DNA of 64,000 nt from Dimorphilus gyrociliatus (Eukaryota > Annelida > Polychaeta > Dinophilidae): NCBI GenBank assembly GCA_904063045.1, contig CAJFCJ010000026.1, positions 801,717-865,716 on the forward strand, read 5' to 3'. The translations under genes and the position numbers were made by a program. The notes beneath the pieces were generated by a model. It was not told the origin of the DNA, made no database searches, and saw nothing but the letters and a program-made list of their open reading frames with translations. Shown piece by piece: positions 23,451-33,510 of this stretch (the stretch's first letter is position 1; every line of letters starts with the position of its first letter).

Positions 23451-24129
23451 GAGTAGAAAAAGTGAATAATTTAACAAATAGGACTTGCTTAATTATCTTT
23501 TACTGGATAAAACATTCATACAACCGAATTTATAGATAGAACTCATTAAGAAATTTCTCTTACCATACAGTAATCTTTATTTACGAATTTTCACTAAAAC
23601 GGAAGAGAACCAGTTACTGTCTTGTTCCCAAAAAAAACTGATAAAATTTCATTTTCAATTTAATAGTTTATTGGATATCTTTTACTTTGGATCACAAGGC
23701 GACGTTTTTTAGTGATTTATACTGTATCAACTTTTTATATAATCCATTGGAATAGAAAAAAATTCATCCAAATTTTTTGCTATTTTTTCATATAAACTTT
23801 TAAGATATCTATTATTATTATATTATCTATATTTATCCTCTTTTCTGTATCTCATTCTGACCGTTTATCTTGGATAAAGATCAAATGTCGTTTCGTCTGA
23901 GTAGCTTTGAAGCTCATCAACAGACACTCTTTTTCCTCCGTTTTAACTATTTAAAATAATTCTCCAATTCGATCAAATGATAAGAATACTGATCATGTAT
24001 TTTCTTTCTTCCTTTTATTTATCAACATTCTTTACTCAAGCTTTCTCGACTGCAAAATCACCTTCGCGGCAATATTACTTCCGTATGAAAGTTGAATTAG
24101 TATTCTCGTTCCTCTTTTTTAAACCTATC
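23451..24129. other. No gene seen
   Basis: AT-rich, no supported ORF or repeat. Confidence 0.5.
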
Positions 24130-24440
24130 AACGGATCACAGATAAGGCATTAGTTCCTATGACCCAGTATGGAATAATCCATGTCCATTGAGTTTTGTTT
24201 GTGTTACCACAAGATTACACACTTTGCTCATTAGTTCGTGCATTCTTCCAGATTCTTCCAGCAAATTTATTCCACGCTCATGATCAGAATAAAAGATCCA
24301 AGTTTTGTTATCGGTTAAAATGGCTTGGAAATCGTGATTAACGTGCATTCATCGCGGTAATTCGGTTTACAGGATCCTCATCAATCGGAAAACTTTCAAA
24401 AGTCACAGTAATCTGAGGAGGCAGCACTACAGCAATTGTA
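24130..24440 (-). pseudogene. Mosaic of mariner and BEL protease scraps
   Basis: Minus-strand text contains HVNHDFQAIL (BEL protease), joined to NKTWIFYSDHERGINLLE, which also occurs near 30,530-30,580 and in weaker form near 37,140-37,190. Upstream is a mariner SDYC-type block. Recombined repeat debris, not a gene. Confidence 0.45.
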
Positions 24441-25624
24441 CTTTTACATAGTACCAATGGTACAAATTAAAAATGATATAACATTTTCATGTAGGTTTCA
24501 TGTTTTAGTGGTGGGCTCTATTTACAATGAAAATCCTTGATAGATTATTAACTTTTTGAGCTGATAATGAATAATCTAACTTTTATATTATATTGCTGCC
24601 TTAGATCTCCTTTATCAACATTATTTAACATACATGTTTTCTATAAACGTAGATTTTCATGATTTTGGAAAATTTTTCGCTGTTGGCCAATTTTGTGATT
24701 TGCAGAAACACAGTGTAGTGTTTGATCATCTTCTCAATCGCTCTTAACAATATTTCCAGTTTTTTTCTCTCTTCATTACTATATTATCCCTTTAACCTAT
24801 TCTAAAATTTGTAACTGGTTGTTTTGATGGCATCTCTAACACTATAACATAGCAATCTCAATAACACATATTATACCGAAGTTGCAAGAAGCTTTCATCA
24901 TCAAATTATCTATTTTATAGAATGGGCAAGGGTATCTTTCATTCCTTGTGAAATTACGAATGTTTTGCAGTTTAAGAAATATCAAGGAATATGTTGCTTG
25001 ACCTTTCGTATCTTAAAACTAAGTGATAAGCATGTTATCTTGGACAAGCAAAACCGCTTTGCCTGGATAGAATTGGATGCAAAACACGTATGCTATATGA
25101 AAAAAGACATGTTAAAAGCACAACACTGACATTAATATATAAAATAGGTTTTAATAAGCTGCGTTAACTTACCAGTCCTTTTATTAAAGGAACATTCCTT
25201 TATATATATTAGTCATATCAAAAGTCATTTCATCTCCTCTCTCTTCTTTAATTCCTATAAAAAGATTCGTCAACAATTTCATTATCTTTCCACTTCTCAA
25301 AACAATCGATTGACCTTTTCGAAACTCTTTTCACTTCCTTAACATGCTCTATTTATAACGTCAAGTGCTACAATAGTTGAACAATCATGTATATCATATG
25401 TTAATAGGCTAAATAACATTGTTATTTATACATCATCAATTGCAAATCTTTTTAATACTTCAAACTAATACTATATATAAACATTTTCCTAAATCGTAAT
25501 AAAAGAATACATCAAAATAATTAACCAATTTTATATCGAAATTTTACTCAATTTCCATTAAAATTCGTTTATGATTTTTCTTTAGATACTCTATAATTTT
25601 TTTCAATATCAATATATATACAAG
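24441..25624. other. AT-rich non-coding
   Basis: No coding region, RNA gene or clear repeat recognised. Confidence 0.5.
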
Positions 25625-26814
25625 TATCAACATTTGAGACGCTATTTCATTCATTTTAACACATCATCACCCTGCAATATTTAAAAATGTATTTATTTTA
25701 CAAGTTTCATATTTTTAAGTCTCAGTTCTCATGTCTTATGGTTCCTTGTTAGTTCACACAACCTTATTACACTTTCCACACAATCTATTCTCAATTTGTT
25801 TCGAAATTCGTCAATTTTTCTTCGGCAGACGCCATTTTGACCACGTGTTTCTTAAAAAAATTAATTATGACTAAAATGACGTTTTTCAACAAAATTTCCT
25901 CATATTTATATTCAGTAGATAGAATTCTGGTAAAATATGAATTTCAGCATCAAAGAGACAATTTTTTATTGAATTTGATAAATCAGTTAAATAATCACTT
26001 CTTTCGATCTAATAAAGCGTCAAAATGACATTCTTTTTGACATAGAATATATTTTGAAGTACATAGATACAAAATGTTGATGAAAAGCAACATGACAATG
26101 ATTTAAAAAGCGTTAATCGATCATTATTTCCATCAGTAATATTTCATACAAATATTCATTTAAAAGAAGTTGCCATTTTGTTTCCAATTCAGAATATCAA
26201 AATGTCAGCTATTAACTTTTATTTGTCAGAATAATTGTGAAAAAGTTCAAAGTATTTAAAACGCAATTGATAGAAATGAAAAAAACCAAAATATAAATGT
26301 TTAAATATCTGTCATGTGACATTTAAAGTTTTCAACATTTTTGCAATATGGCACCACTGTTATTGAATTGTATCGGTTGGATATTTTGATTTATCAGATT
26401 TGTGTGTAGATTATGAGAAATTTGATCATGTTTTTATTTGCACTTTCGATGGAAACCTTTAAGAATATAAGCCTAGAAAAACATGGCGTCAGTTGTTTTT
26501 CTCAACAATTTCAACACGAAATTCAATTTGTTATTTACGCTAATCGGAAGAGCTTTTTATTGAAATGAGATGCACAACTCACAGTAAATACGATTAGAAT
26601 GTTTAGAAGTAGAAGCTTGCGTTATATCTAGAATAAATGCAATCTAACTGTACGATAAAGGGTGAAGCAACCGCAAACACACGTCGCACTCTCAACTTTC
26701 TTCGCATTAATTGCTTTTAAATCCTGAAAAATGTGTAAAATAAATGAAAAGTTTGCATGCAGTTTGATGAAAAGTTTCGAGAGAATTTTACGAAACCTTC
26801 CAAGTTGAAAAGTG

Positions 26815-26850
26815 TATAAATAGGCGAAAGCTGCGAGGTACAAATCAGTG
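26815..26850 (+). promoter_or_regulatory. TATA box plus TCAGT initiator (copy B)
   Basis: TATAAATA at 26,815-26,822 and TCAGTG at 26,845-26,850, identical in sequence and spacing to copy A. Confidence 0.6.
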
Positions 26851-27075
26851 TAAATCGGGTTAAGTATTGTGGTATTACAAGATCAGACACTACTCCTAAG
26901 ATTGACGATTTTTTTTGAACGTAAGTATAACGTTAAAATTTTGCATTGCTGTAGAATTGTAATGGTTTGGTTCTTTTCAGGAGAAACGCCTTGACTTTAC
27001 ACTCCAATCGGAAAAGAAGCTGAATTTGGTCACAGTAGGGTAAAATTCCTTCTTGAAGATTGTCGTTCATTTCTT

Positions 27076-27186
27076 ATGGACAACTCTGCGTGTGACAAGT
27101 GTTCTGGAAAAACGAAATGGAAGAGAAGCATCTCGACTGAACACGAAATTCTCTCTGAACGAAACAGCACAACCGAAATCGAATAG
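27076..27186 (+). CDS. Micro-gene, copy B: 36-aa ORF
   Basis: Exon 1 26,847-26,920; 60-nt intron 26,921-26,980 with GTAAGT and TTTTCAG; exon 2 from 26,981 to the poly(A) signal at 27,242-27,247. The first ATG of the spliced RNA starts a peptide identical to copy A over most of its length. There is one Y-to-H change, and the copy A stop TAA is GAA here, so three residues (E-I-E) are added before TAG. Length and start are preserved and the 3' end is not. The family is unknown to me. Confidence 0.45.
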   Translation: MDNSACDKCSGKTKWKRSISTEHEILSERNSTTEIE

Positions 27187-27275
27187 AAAATGCTGAAAGA
27201 AACTGTATATATTATGTTGAAATTTGTCTTTAACTGATCTCAATAAACATTACTTTGAACAAATCATTTTAAGAC

Positions 27276-27654
27276 TTGCGCATTTTTTTCCTCAACTTCG
27301 CTTTTTTCATTAAACAAGTTGTTTTTTTTTTCGATGTTCTAACTTTATAAGATTTTGGTTATTTTTATCTAAAGTTGCGTTTGATAGACAGAAAGCACTC
27401 GTAGTATCTTGGAGGATGTATCAAATTGAACGGTTGGGTGCTATTAATGTTGATATTGGAAAACGCTGATACAGCATTAGTTAAAAAATAAGTATCGATT
27501 GATTCAAAAAAAAAAGATTTACCTTAAAAAAGAGCATAGATATATAGTATTTGATTCTTCCCTTAACATTCATGTATCTGAAATCATAGATTGTTTAATA
27601 AGAATCGACAAAAAGCATCAATATTATATTGCAAAATTGATGCTTCTCGGTTAG
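27276..27654. other. Sequence unique to copy B
   Basis: No ORF of note. It stands where copy A has 7,216-8,374. Confidence 0.45.
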
Positions 27655-27671
27655 TTAGTAACGATATTTAC

Positions 27672-28710
27672 CTTCTTATAGATATCGCAAAATCACACAA
27701 TCCCACACGTTACCACTTTCTTCGAAAATCAGGTCGAGGTATCTGTAATTATTCCATACATTAGATTATAGTTTGTAAAAGAGTTAACACAAAATCCACT
27801 ACTGTATTACTTAGTTAACCGATTCTTGCAAGTGCTTTGAGCATCGTTTTTTTACTTATTAGATTGATATCACAAAGCAAACAATTTATTATAAATCTTA
27901 TTATTATTCAAATATTCCAAATTATATTAATCAATAATCTACAATGTTGCACTTTCTGTCAATTCAAAGCCAATTGTACAATGTCGATATACCGTGTAAT
28001 CAATGTAACGGTCATTGCAAAAACGATCATGTATGAAAAATAAGTAACAGAAATCAATATTTGAAGAAATGTGTACTTACTAAAAATTATAATCTTTGTA
28101 AATTGACGAAAATGATCAATTTTAGTCAAATTATTAATAACCAAAAACCACTTATTATATTTCTCAAAATTCAAAATAACGCAATTTCTTAATAATTAAT
28201 ATTTCGCAACAAAAATTATAAACTGGTATAAAGTGTATTACTGAAAATAGTTCCACCTCTTTTCCGAAATGCGGTGTCTCGAAACTTCTATTTTCTTTTT
28301 TCGACTTTTCCTTTTTAAATGATGACTTATGTTCAATCTTTGATAATCGTTAGGAAACAATTGTAACTTTATCGTGAAGTAATACATAAACAATATTTGA
28401 TTTATAAAAAAAGAATCGGAATTTCAATAGTCAATTTAGTCTATATAAATAAATTGATTGAATAATTCTAAATAACAAACTATTGAATATTAACAACAAG
28501 ACTTGTCATTTATTAAAATGTCAATATTTATTTTTACATTTGAAATAAACCGCTAATAATACTATGAATATTTCGTGATATGAAATTAAAACCCGGTAGA
28601 ATATTAAAATCGAAAGTAATCCTACCTCTTATCAAAAATATGGTGTCTTAAAAGTTCAACGTTCGGCGTGCTTTCTTCAACAAAAAGTTTAAAGTAATAC
28701 GTAACGAAGT
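27672..28710 (-). pseudogene. Finger-like exons, copy B (one exon frameshifted)
   Basis: The exon at 28,626-28,710 is identical to 9,335-9,419, and the alternative exon ending near 28,257 is also the same. The exon 27,672-27,742 matches 8,382-8,451 but is 71 nt long. One extra T after the first cysteine codon region shifts the frame and brings a stop. It still has W-x-C and a C codon downstream in the shifted frame, so the split-finger reading is recoverable by eye. Copy B is probably the dead copy. Confidence 0.35.
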
Positions 28711-29040
28711 CTTCGGTAAATAATTTTCATTAAAACAAAAATTCATATTCTTTAAAGACATCATTCTAGGAGGAACGGAATTCTATGAATAATTAAAGTT
28801 TTTGCAAGTTGACCCGAAACTAACTGGAGAGCGATATTAAGCGAGAGATATAATAACATATGTTGCAGTTGCAAAGAATTACAATGAAATTTAATGTAAG
28901 TTTCAATAAAAGAGGACTGATATACTGTACATATTAGTATCTTATGATAAAAGTCTTTTATATTGTATATATACAGTTAGAAACAATTGTTTCGATATCT
29001 GGCTTTAGCGTTTTCAACTAACTTTTTCCCTCTTAGAACA

Positions 29041-29321
29041 ATGTGCAATTTTAATATTAATTATCAAATTGAAAGTCCTAGAAAAGGATGTAATTTTGGG
29101 ACAATTGTGAATACAACGATACGCAATTGACTCGTATCATGCCTAATGGTTCAATAGAATTAATAGTGTCTTTTATCTTTTTTTAGTTCTGTGGACGAGC
29201 GCTAATACGTAATTTCATTAATTCACCTTCAGTCGGAAATAGTCTACTATGATGGTATTAAGACTATTGAGTTGACATGTTTTATCCGAAATGTGTTAGA
29301 GGAAATAATACTGTTTCTGTT
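29041..29321. other. No gene seen
   Basis: Short unique spacer between duplicated blocks of copy B. Confidence 0.4.
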
Positions 29322-31857
29322 ATCTCTTGATAATTAAAAAGAGGAACAATAATATGTAAATTATCTTCATTGAGAATATTGGGAAACCTATAGAAATATT
29401 TTTCTCGTAAATAATTGCATGTTCTATTCGGAAAAAGAGTGTCCCGAAATGCTTCCTGCTTTTTTACAATAGTGACGGAAAAAAATTATAGAATTATATC
29501 TAAAATGTATCAATAAAATCAATACTCTATCTGACATTCTTTGATCGTTAAAAAGCGAAGGATAATACGCAAATTAAATTAATTCAACAGGACGATATTA
29601 GGAATAGGAAATCACGAGGTATTATACAATTACAAACAAATGTATTTCACTTCCTAAAATTAATTTAACCAACAGAGAATGAAAGAAAATACGAGACAGC
29701 TGAATATATGTTTTTTAAACAATTAAATCAATACGATAACATGAGGAAATATATAATTGCGCTAATACTGTCCCATAACAGTATTTTGTTTTTGGGAAAT
29801 TTTTCCATAGATGAGAATGAAATGGAGCATTTTCTTCAAAAGAACAAAAGCATTACAGTTGGAAGAATGTGGATTTTAAAAATTGTATTTATGTGAAAAC
29901 TCCAAAAAGAAACTATGTAGTAGAATCATGATAGAGAAGTGTGTGATCTTGTGATATCATAAAACTTAACTGATTTACATTGATAACACCAAATATGTCA
30001 ATTGAATTAAACCTACTTCTGTCGTTCATCGATAATTTTAAAGTCAAATGATGGTACGTATAAAAATTAATAAACTTTCACTCGAAAGTGACCTATTTTG
30101 TTGATATTAGGAATAGGAATCACACCGAAAAGTACAATTGCTGTAGTGCTGCCTCCTCAGATTACTGTGACTTTTGAAAGTTTTCCGATTGATGAGGATC
30201 CTGTAAACCGAATTACCGCGATGAATGCACGTTAATCACGATTTCCAAGCCATTTTAACCGAGAGCGTAAAGGTTATATTTAAGAAATGTTTTACTTGGC
30301 AGTATTTAACAACAATTGAATGGACCATATTTTGCTGATATGCTTCTCCATTGATTATTATCTATTAGGAAACTCGAAAGATTTTCTTTGTTAATTAATG
30401 GCAAGAAAATTACAATAATAAGGATGAATTGAACGAAGACGTAAAAACTTTTTCTGTTTTATGAAAGAGAATAAGGAGCGCTTTACTGGACTGAAGGTTG
30501 TGTTTTTCTCCACAGAATTGTAATAACAAAACTTGGATCTTTTATTCTGATCATGAGCGTGGAATAAATTTGCTGGAATGCCATCACAATGATTCCCCTC
30601 CACATACAAACATTTTGTGACAAAGTTCAACTTGTTTACCGATTGATGATAATTAAATTGGCGGCCATTTCAGAAATGAACCAAAGCACTACAATTGCGA
30701 CAATATGTACTTTCAATATTATATTTATGTGAAACCCGAATCAATATAAAAGTGTGTTATGTTATGATGGTTTTGAAGCACAACTAAATCCAGTTGAGAT
30801 ATTATTATTCCAAATATGTCAATGGAATAAAAATTGTATGTCTTCCCTTGATGGTTAAGAAGATCATACATAAGTTATATCAATTCAACAGGACGATATT
30901 AGGAATGGGAAACCACGAGGTAATATACAATTGCAAACAGCTAATGCTGTGAAACAAGAATATCACATTTTTTTTGAAATTTTTCCATAGATGATAATGA
31001 AGTAGATGAGTTTTCTTGAAATGAACAAAAGCATTACAATTGGAAAAATATGGATTTTAAATATTGTATTTATGTGAAAATTGCAAAAAGAAACTATGTA
31101 GTAGAATCATCATAGAGAAGTGTGTGATCTTGTGATATCACAAAACTTAACTGATTTACATTAATAACACCAAATATGTCAATCGAATTAAACCTATTGC
31201 TGTAATTCATTGATAGTTATAAAGTCGAATGATGGTACGCATAAAAATTAATAAACCTTCCCTCGAAAATGACCTATTTTATTGATATTAGGAATAGGAA
31301 TCACACCGAAAGGTACAATTACTGTAATTCTGCCACTTCAGATTACTGTCGGCTTTGGAAAGTTTTCGGATTGATGAGGATGAATTTGAGCAATTTTCTT
31401 TAAATGAACAAAGCCATTAAAACTGGAAGAATACACGAATTAACAAGTAAATTGTGCGTGATGTTATGATGACAGATACAAAAGAATTAATGCTGTATCT
31501 GTGATCTAACATGACGAAATCCACTGATGATACAACAAACGAAGATATGATTTGACGCAAACCTGTTGCACTTGAACAGTATCTTCCCTTAAATAAGAGT
31601 AGCAGACCTAAAAATACGATCTTTCCGAATACCAAAAAGGAAAGGATACCTATCTACGCTAGTTTAAGCCTCTGGTAATTTTGCTAATCACAGAATGTTA
31701 GCCCTTGTTGACACTGGTGTTACTCCCTAATAAGTCGTCGATTTTTCCTGCAAACCGAATCAATGTACAGCGATGAATGCACGTTAACAACGATTTCCAA
31801 GCCATCTTAACCGAGAACGTAAAGTTTATCTTTTTTGTATTGTGTAGAAACTGCGAT
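29322..31857 (+). repeat. Segmental duplication copy B (second and third blocks) with mariner debris
   Basis: 29,322-29,753 and 31,172-31,857 match copy A. Between them lies a local tandem duplication: about 29,790-30,130 resembles about 30,965-31,310, sharing the text around GTAGTAGAATCAT and TGTGTGATCTTGTGATATCA. Mariner modules (DYxLF frame, or LGNFSIDENEMEHFL in another frame) recur at about 29,790, 30,160, 30,970 and 31,340. No intact gene. Confidence 0.7.
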
Positions 31858-31867
31858 GTTTACCAAT

Positions 31868-32227
31868 ATGGTCGACTTAGCAACACTCGATGAGAAACTG
31901 GAGGAACAGAAAAGAATAATGGAAGAATCGAACATACAGAATAGGGTTGCGATGGAAGCAATGAACATGCAGAATAGAGCTGCGATGGAAGCAAGAATGG
32001 ACCAACTCGTCCAACTAGTCAACTCTATCAAGTCTAATTCACCTAATTTTCCGTCGAATTCTGGAGATGCCCCAGAAATGGAACCTTTTCCAACGGCCGA
32101 AGAACAAAATGGCGGAAGTTCGCAGGTTCGAAATATTTTGAATCTAATTCAGGAAACCGAAAGTTCGAAACGATACGACCCTAGGATTGAAAGCTTAAAG
32201 CATAAAAAGGTTACGACAATTTGCTAA
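31868..32227 (+). CDS. BEL/Pao gag, N-terminal part
   Basis: From MVDLATLDEKLEEQ the ORF runs about 119 codons. It contains a heptad-rich stretch with a near-duplicated IQNRVAMEAMN / MQNRAAMEARM pair, then a low-complexity acidic region, and ends at a stop after KHKKVTTIC. In BEL elements gag starts with such a coiled coil, followed by a DUF1759-type core and zinc knuckles. Here the core is missing: the next frame opens about 60 nt downstream, already close to the knuckles. The upstream flank is not an LTR but the decayed protease debris described above, so the 5' end of the element is lost. Confidence 0.65.
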   Translation: MVDLATLDEKLEEQKRIMEESNIQNRVAMEAMNMQNRAAMEARMDQLVQLVNSIKSNSPNFPSNSGDAPEMEPFPTAEEQNGGSSQVRNILNLIQETESSKRYDPRIESLKHKKVTTIC

Positions 32228-32289
32228 GAGATTACCTCAGGAAACGCAATTTCTAGTCACCCAATGTATAAATAAACATTGCTTCAATC

Positions 32290-33147
32290 GTGGTCAAGTT
32301 GGGACAATATATCAAAAAGGTCTCCAATGGAATCGATGATGGGATATACATTCCCGAGAATACAAAGTCAAGAATTGTAGCGTCGAACATGACGAAGGAT
32401 GACGATACATCTATGAGGCGGACTTCCCTTTCTTTTTCTCCTAACCTTAAGCCCTTGAAAAACAAAGATAGGACCACACCTCCCAAAGATGATGGTAGAT
32501 GCATGTGTCCTGAAAATCATATATGCTTGGCTTATTGCCCAATCTACATTAATTTGGACATTAAAGGTAGACAACGTATGGTCCAACTGCTCCATCGATG
32601 TCAAAACTGCTTACGAAGTGGACATATAAGCGAAAATTGTTCATCTAGATTTAGCTGCAAAAAATGCAACCAAATTCATCATACGACTTTATACCACAAA
32701 GAAGCTACGATCCCAAAAACGACGTCTACCATCAACTATAATCAATTAAAAGAAGAACAAGAAAGAATGACCGTATACGAAACAACAGTTCAAATTCCAG
32801 CTTCTGGTAAATCAACCAACCACAAAATTACCGCGCTCCTTGACACAGGAGCAGCAGTTTCTCTGATCAGCAGACAATACTTAGAAAGCATCTCCTACAT
32901 ACCTATAGCTGAAAATTACTGCCGAATTGATATATCTTATGTCAACAATGATTTCCAGACAATAACGTCAGAAAAGGTCAAGGTCATATTCCCTAAATTG
33001 GGGAGCAAATACGATGTTGATGCCTACGTAGTAGATACACTGTCCACCATACCTGAACAACCAGCAATAAGGATCAATTCGACATACACAGAACGATCAC
33101 TTCCAAGTGGCCGAATCGATTTGTTAATAGGCCACAATTCAAAGTGA
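32290..33147 (+). CDS. BEL/Pao gag zinc knuckles and aspartic protease
   Basis: The open frame has no ATG at its start and reads as the continuation of gag. Residues about 75-140 hold CPENHICLAYCP and the pair CQNCLRSGHISENC (C-x2-C-x4-H-x4-C) and CKKCNQIHHTTLYH, typical of BEL/Pao. Residues about 165-285 form the retropepsin, with the site ALLDTGAAVSLIS and a later GRIDLLIG block, the place of the conserved I-G of retropepsins. The frame stops after GHNSK. In an active element this is one gag-pro-pol polyprotein, so the stop is a lesion. Confidence 0.75.
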   Translation: MVKLGQYIKKVSNGIDDGIYIPENTKSRIVASNMTKDDDTSMRRTSLSFSPNLKPLKNKDRTTPPKDDGRCMCPENHICLAYCPIYINLDIKGRQRMVQLLHRCQNCLRSGHISENCSSRFSCKKCNQIHHTTLYHKEATIPKTTSTINYNQLKEEQERMTVYETTVQIPASGKSTNHKITALLDTGAAVSLISRQYLESISYIPIAENYCRIDISYVNNDFQTITSEKVKVIFPKLGSKYDVDAYVVDTLSTIPEQPAIRINSTYTERSLPSGRIDLLIGHNSK

Positions 33148-33207
33148 GATAGACCTCATGCACATCTCGGTCCTATAAGCCTATATAAAACCAAAAACTT
33201 TACATTT

Positions 33208-33510
33208 GTGCAATATGCACTAGGATGGTTTAGAACAACTTCCCCCTATGTAGAGACTTCCTATTCAGGATACAGTGTGAACATGGTCCAGACTAAGACT
33301 CAACCAAACATCCATTATATTGATCCCATAATCGAGTTACCTGATGTGGACGATTTGGACGCAGACCCACCATGTTCTATTAACGATACCCGAGCAAGTG
33401 ATATAATGGCAAATTACCATCAACCATCAAAAAACTACTGGACTTTCCCTCTTCCTTTTAAATACGATTCGGACGTACTATCTGATAATTACTTCGACGC
33501 TAGAAAATAG
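33208..33510 (+). CDS. BEL/Pao linker between protease and RT
   Basis: About 100 codons begin with the LGWFRTTSPY type of sequence. In the family a G-W-x-x-x-G motif follows the protease. The run continues through an acidic stretch (IIELPDVDDLDADPP) to FPLPFKYD, the WxLPx block preceding RT. It ends at a stop where the pol frame (from about 33,497) takes over, consistent with a single frameshift. Confidence 0.65.
   Translation: MQYALGWFRTTSPYVETSYSGYSVNMVQTKTQPNIHYIDPIIELPDVDDLDADPPCSINDTRASDIMANYHQPSKNYWTFPLPFKYDSDVLSDNYFDARK

Larger units (their letters stand above)
25625..29040 (+). repeat. Segmental duplication, copy B (first block)
   Basis: Direct, collinear partner of 5,555-9,755. It lacks the mariner derivative. 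The junction after the micro-gene differs: copy B loses nine bases before the poly(A) signal and then diverges at about 27,275. Homology resumes near 27,655 with visibly lower identity over about 90 bp, then becomes near-perfect again. Confidence 0.85.

Noticed and set aside
6557-26843. Identical 71-codon minus-strand ORFs at 6,557-6,772 and 26,628-26,843
   Set aside because: They overlap the plus-strand TATA/Inr promoter. Conservation is that of the whole duplicated block.
16091-31635. Identical 72-codon minus-strand ORFs at 16,091-16,309 and 31,417-31,635
   Set aside because: Identity comes from the recent duplication of decayed mariner/BEL debris. The plus strand explains the sequence better.
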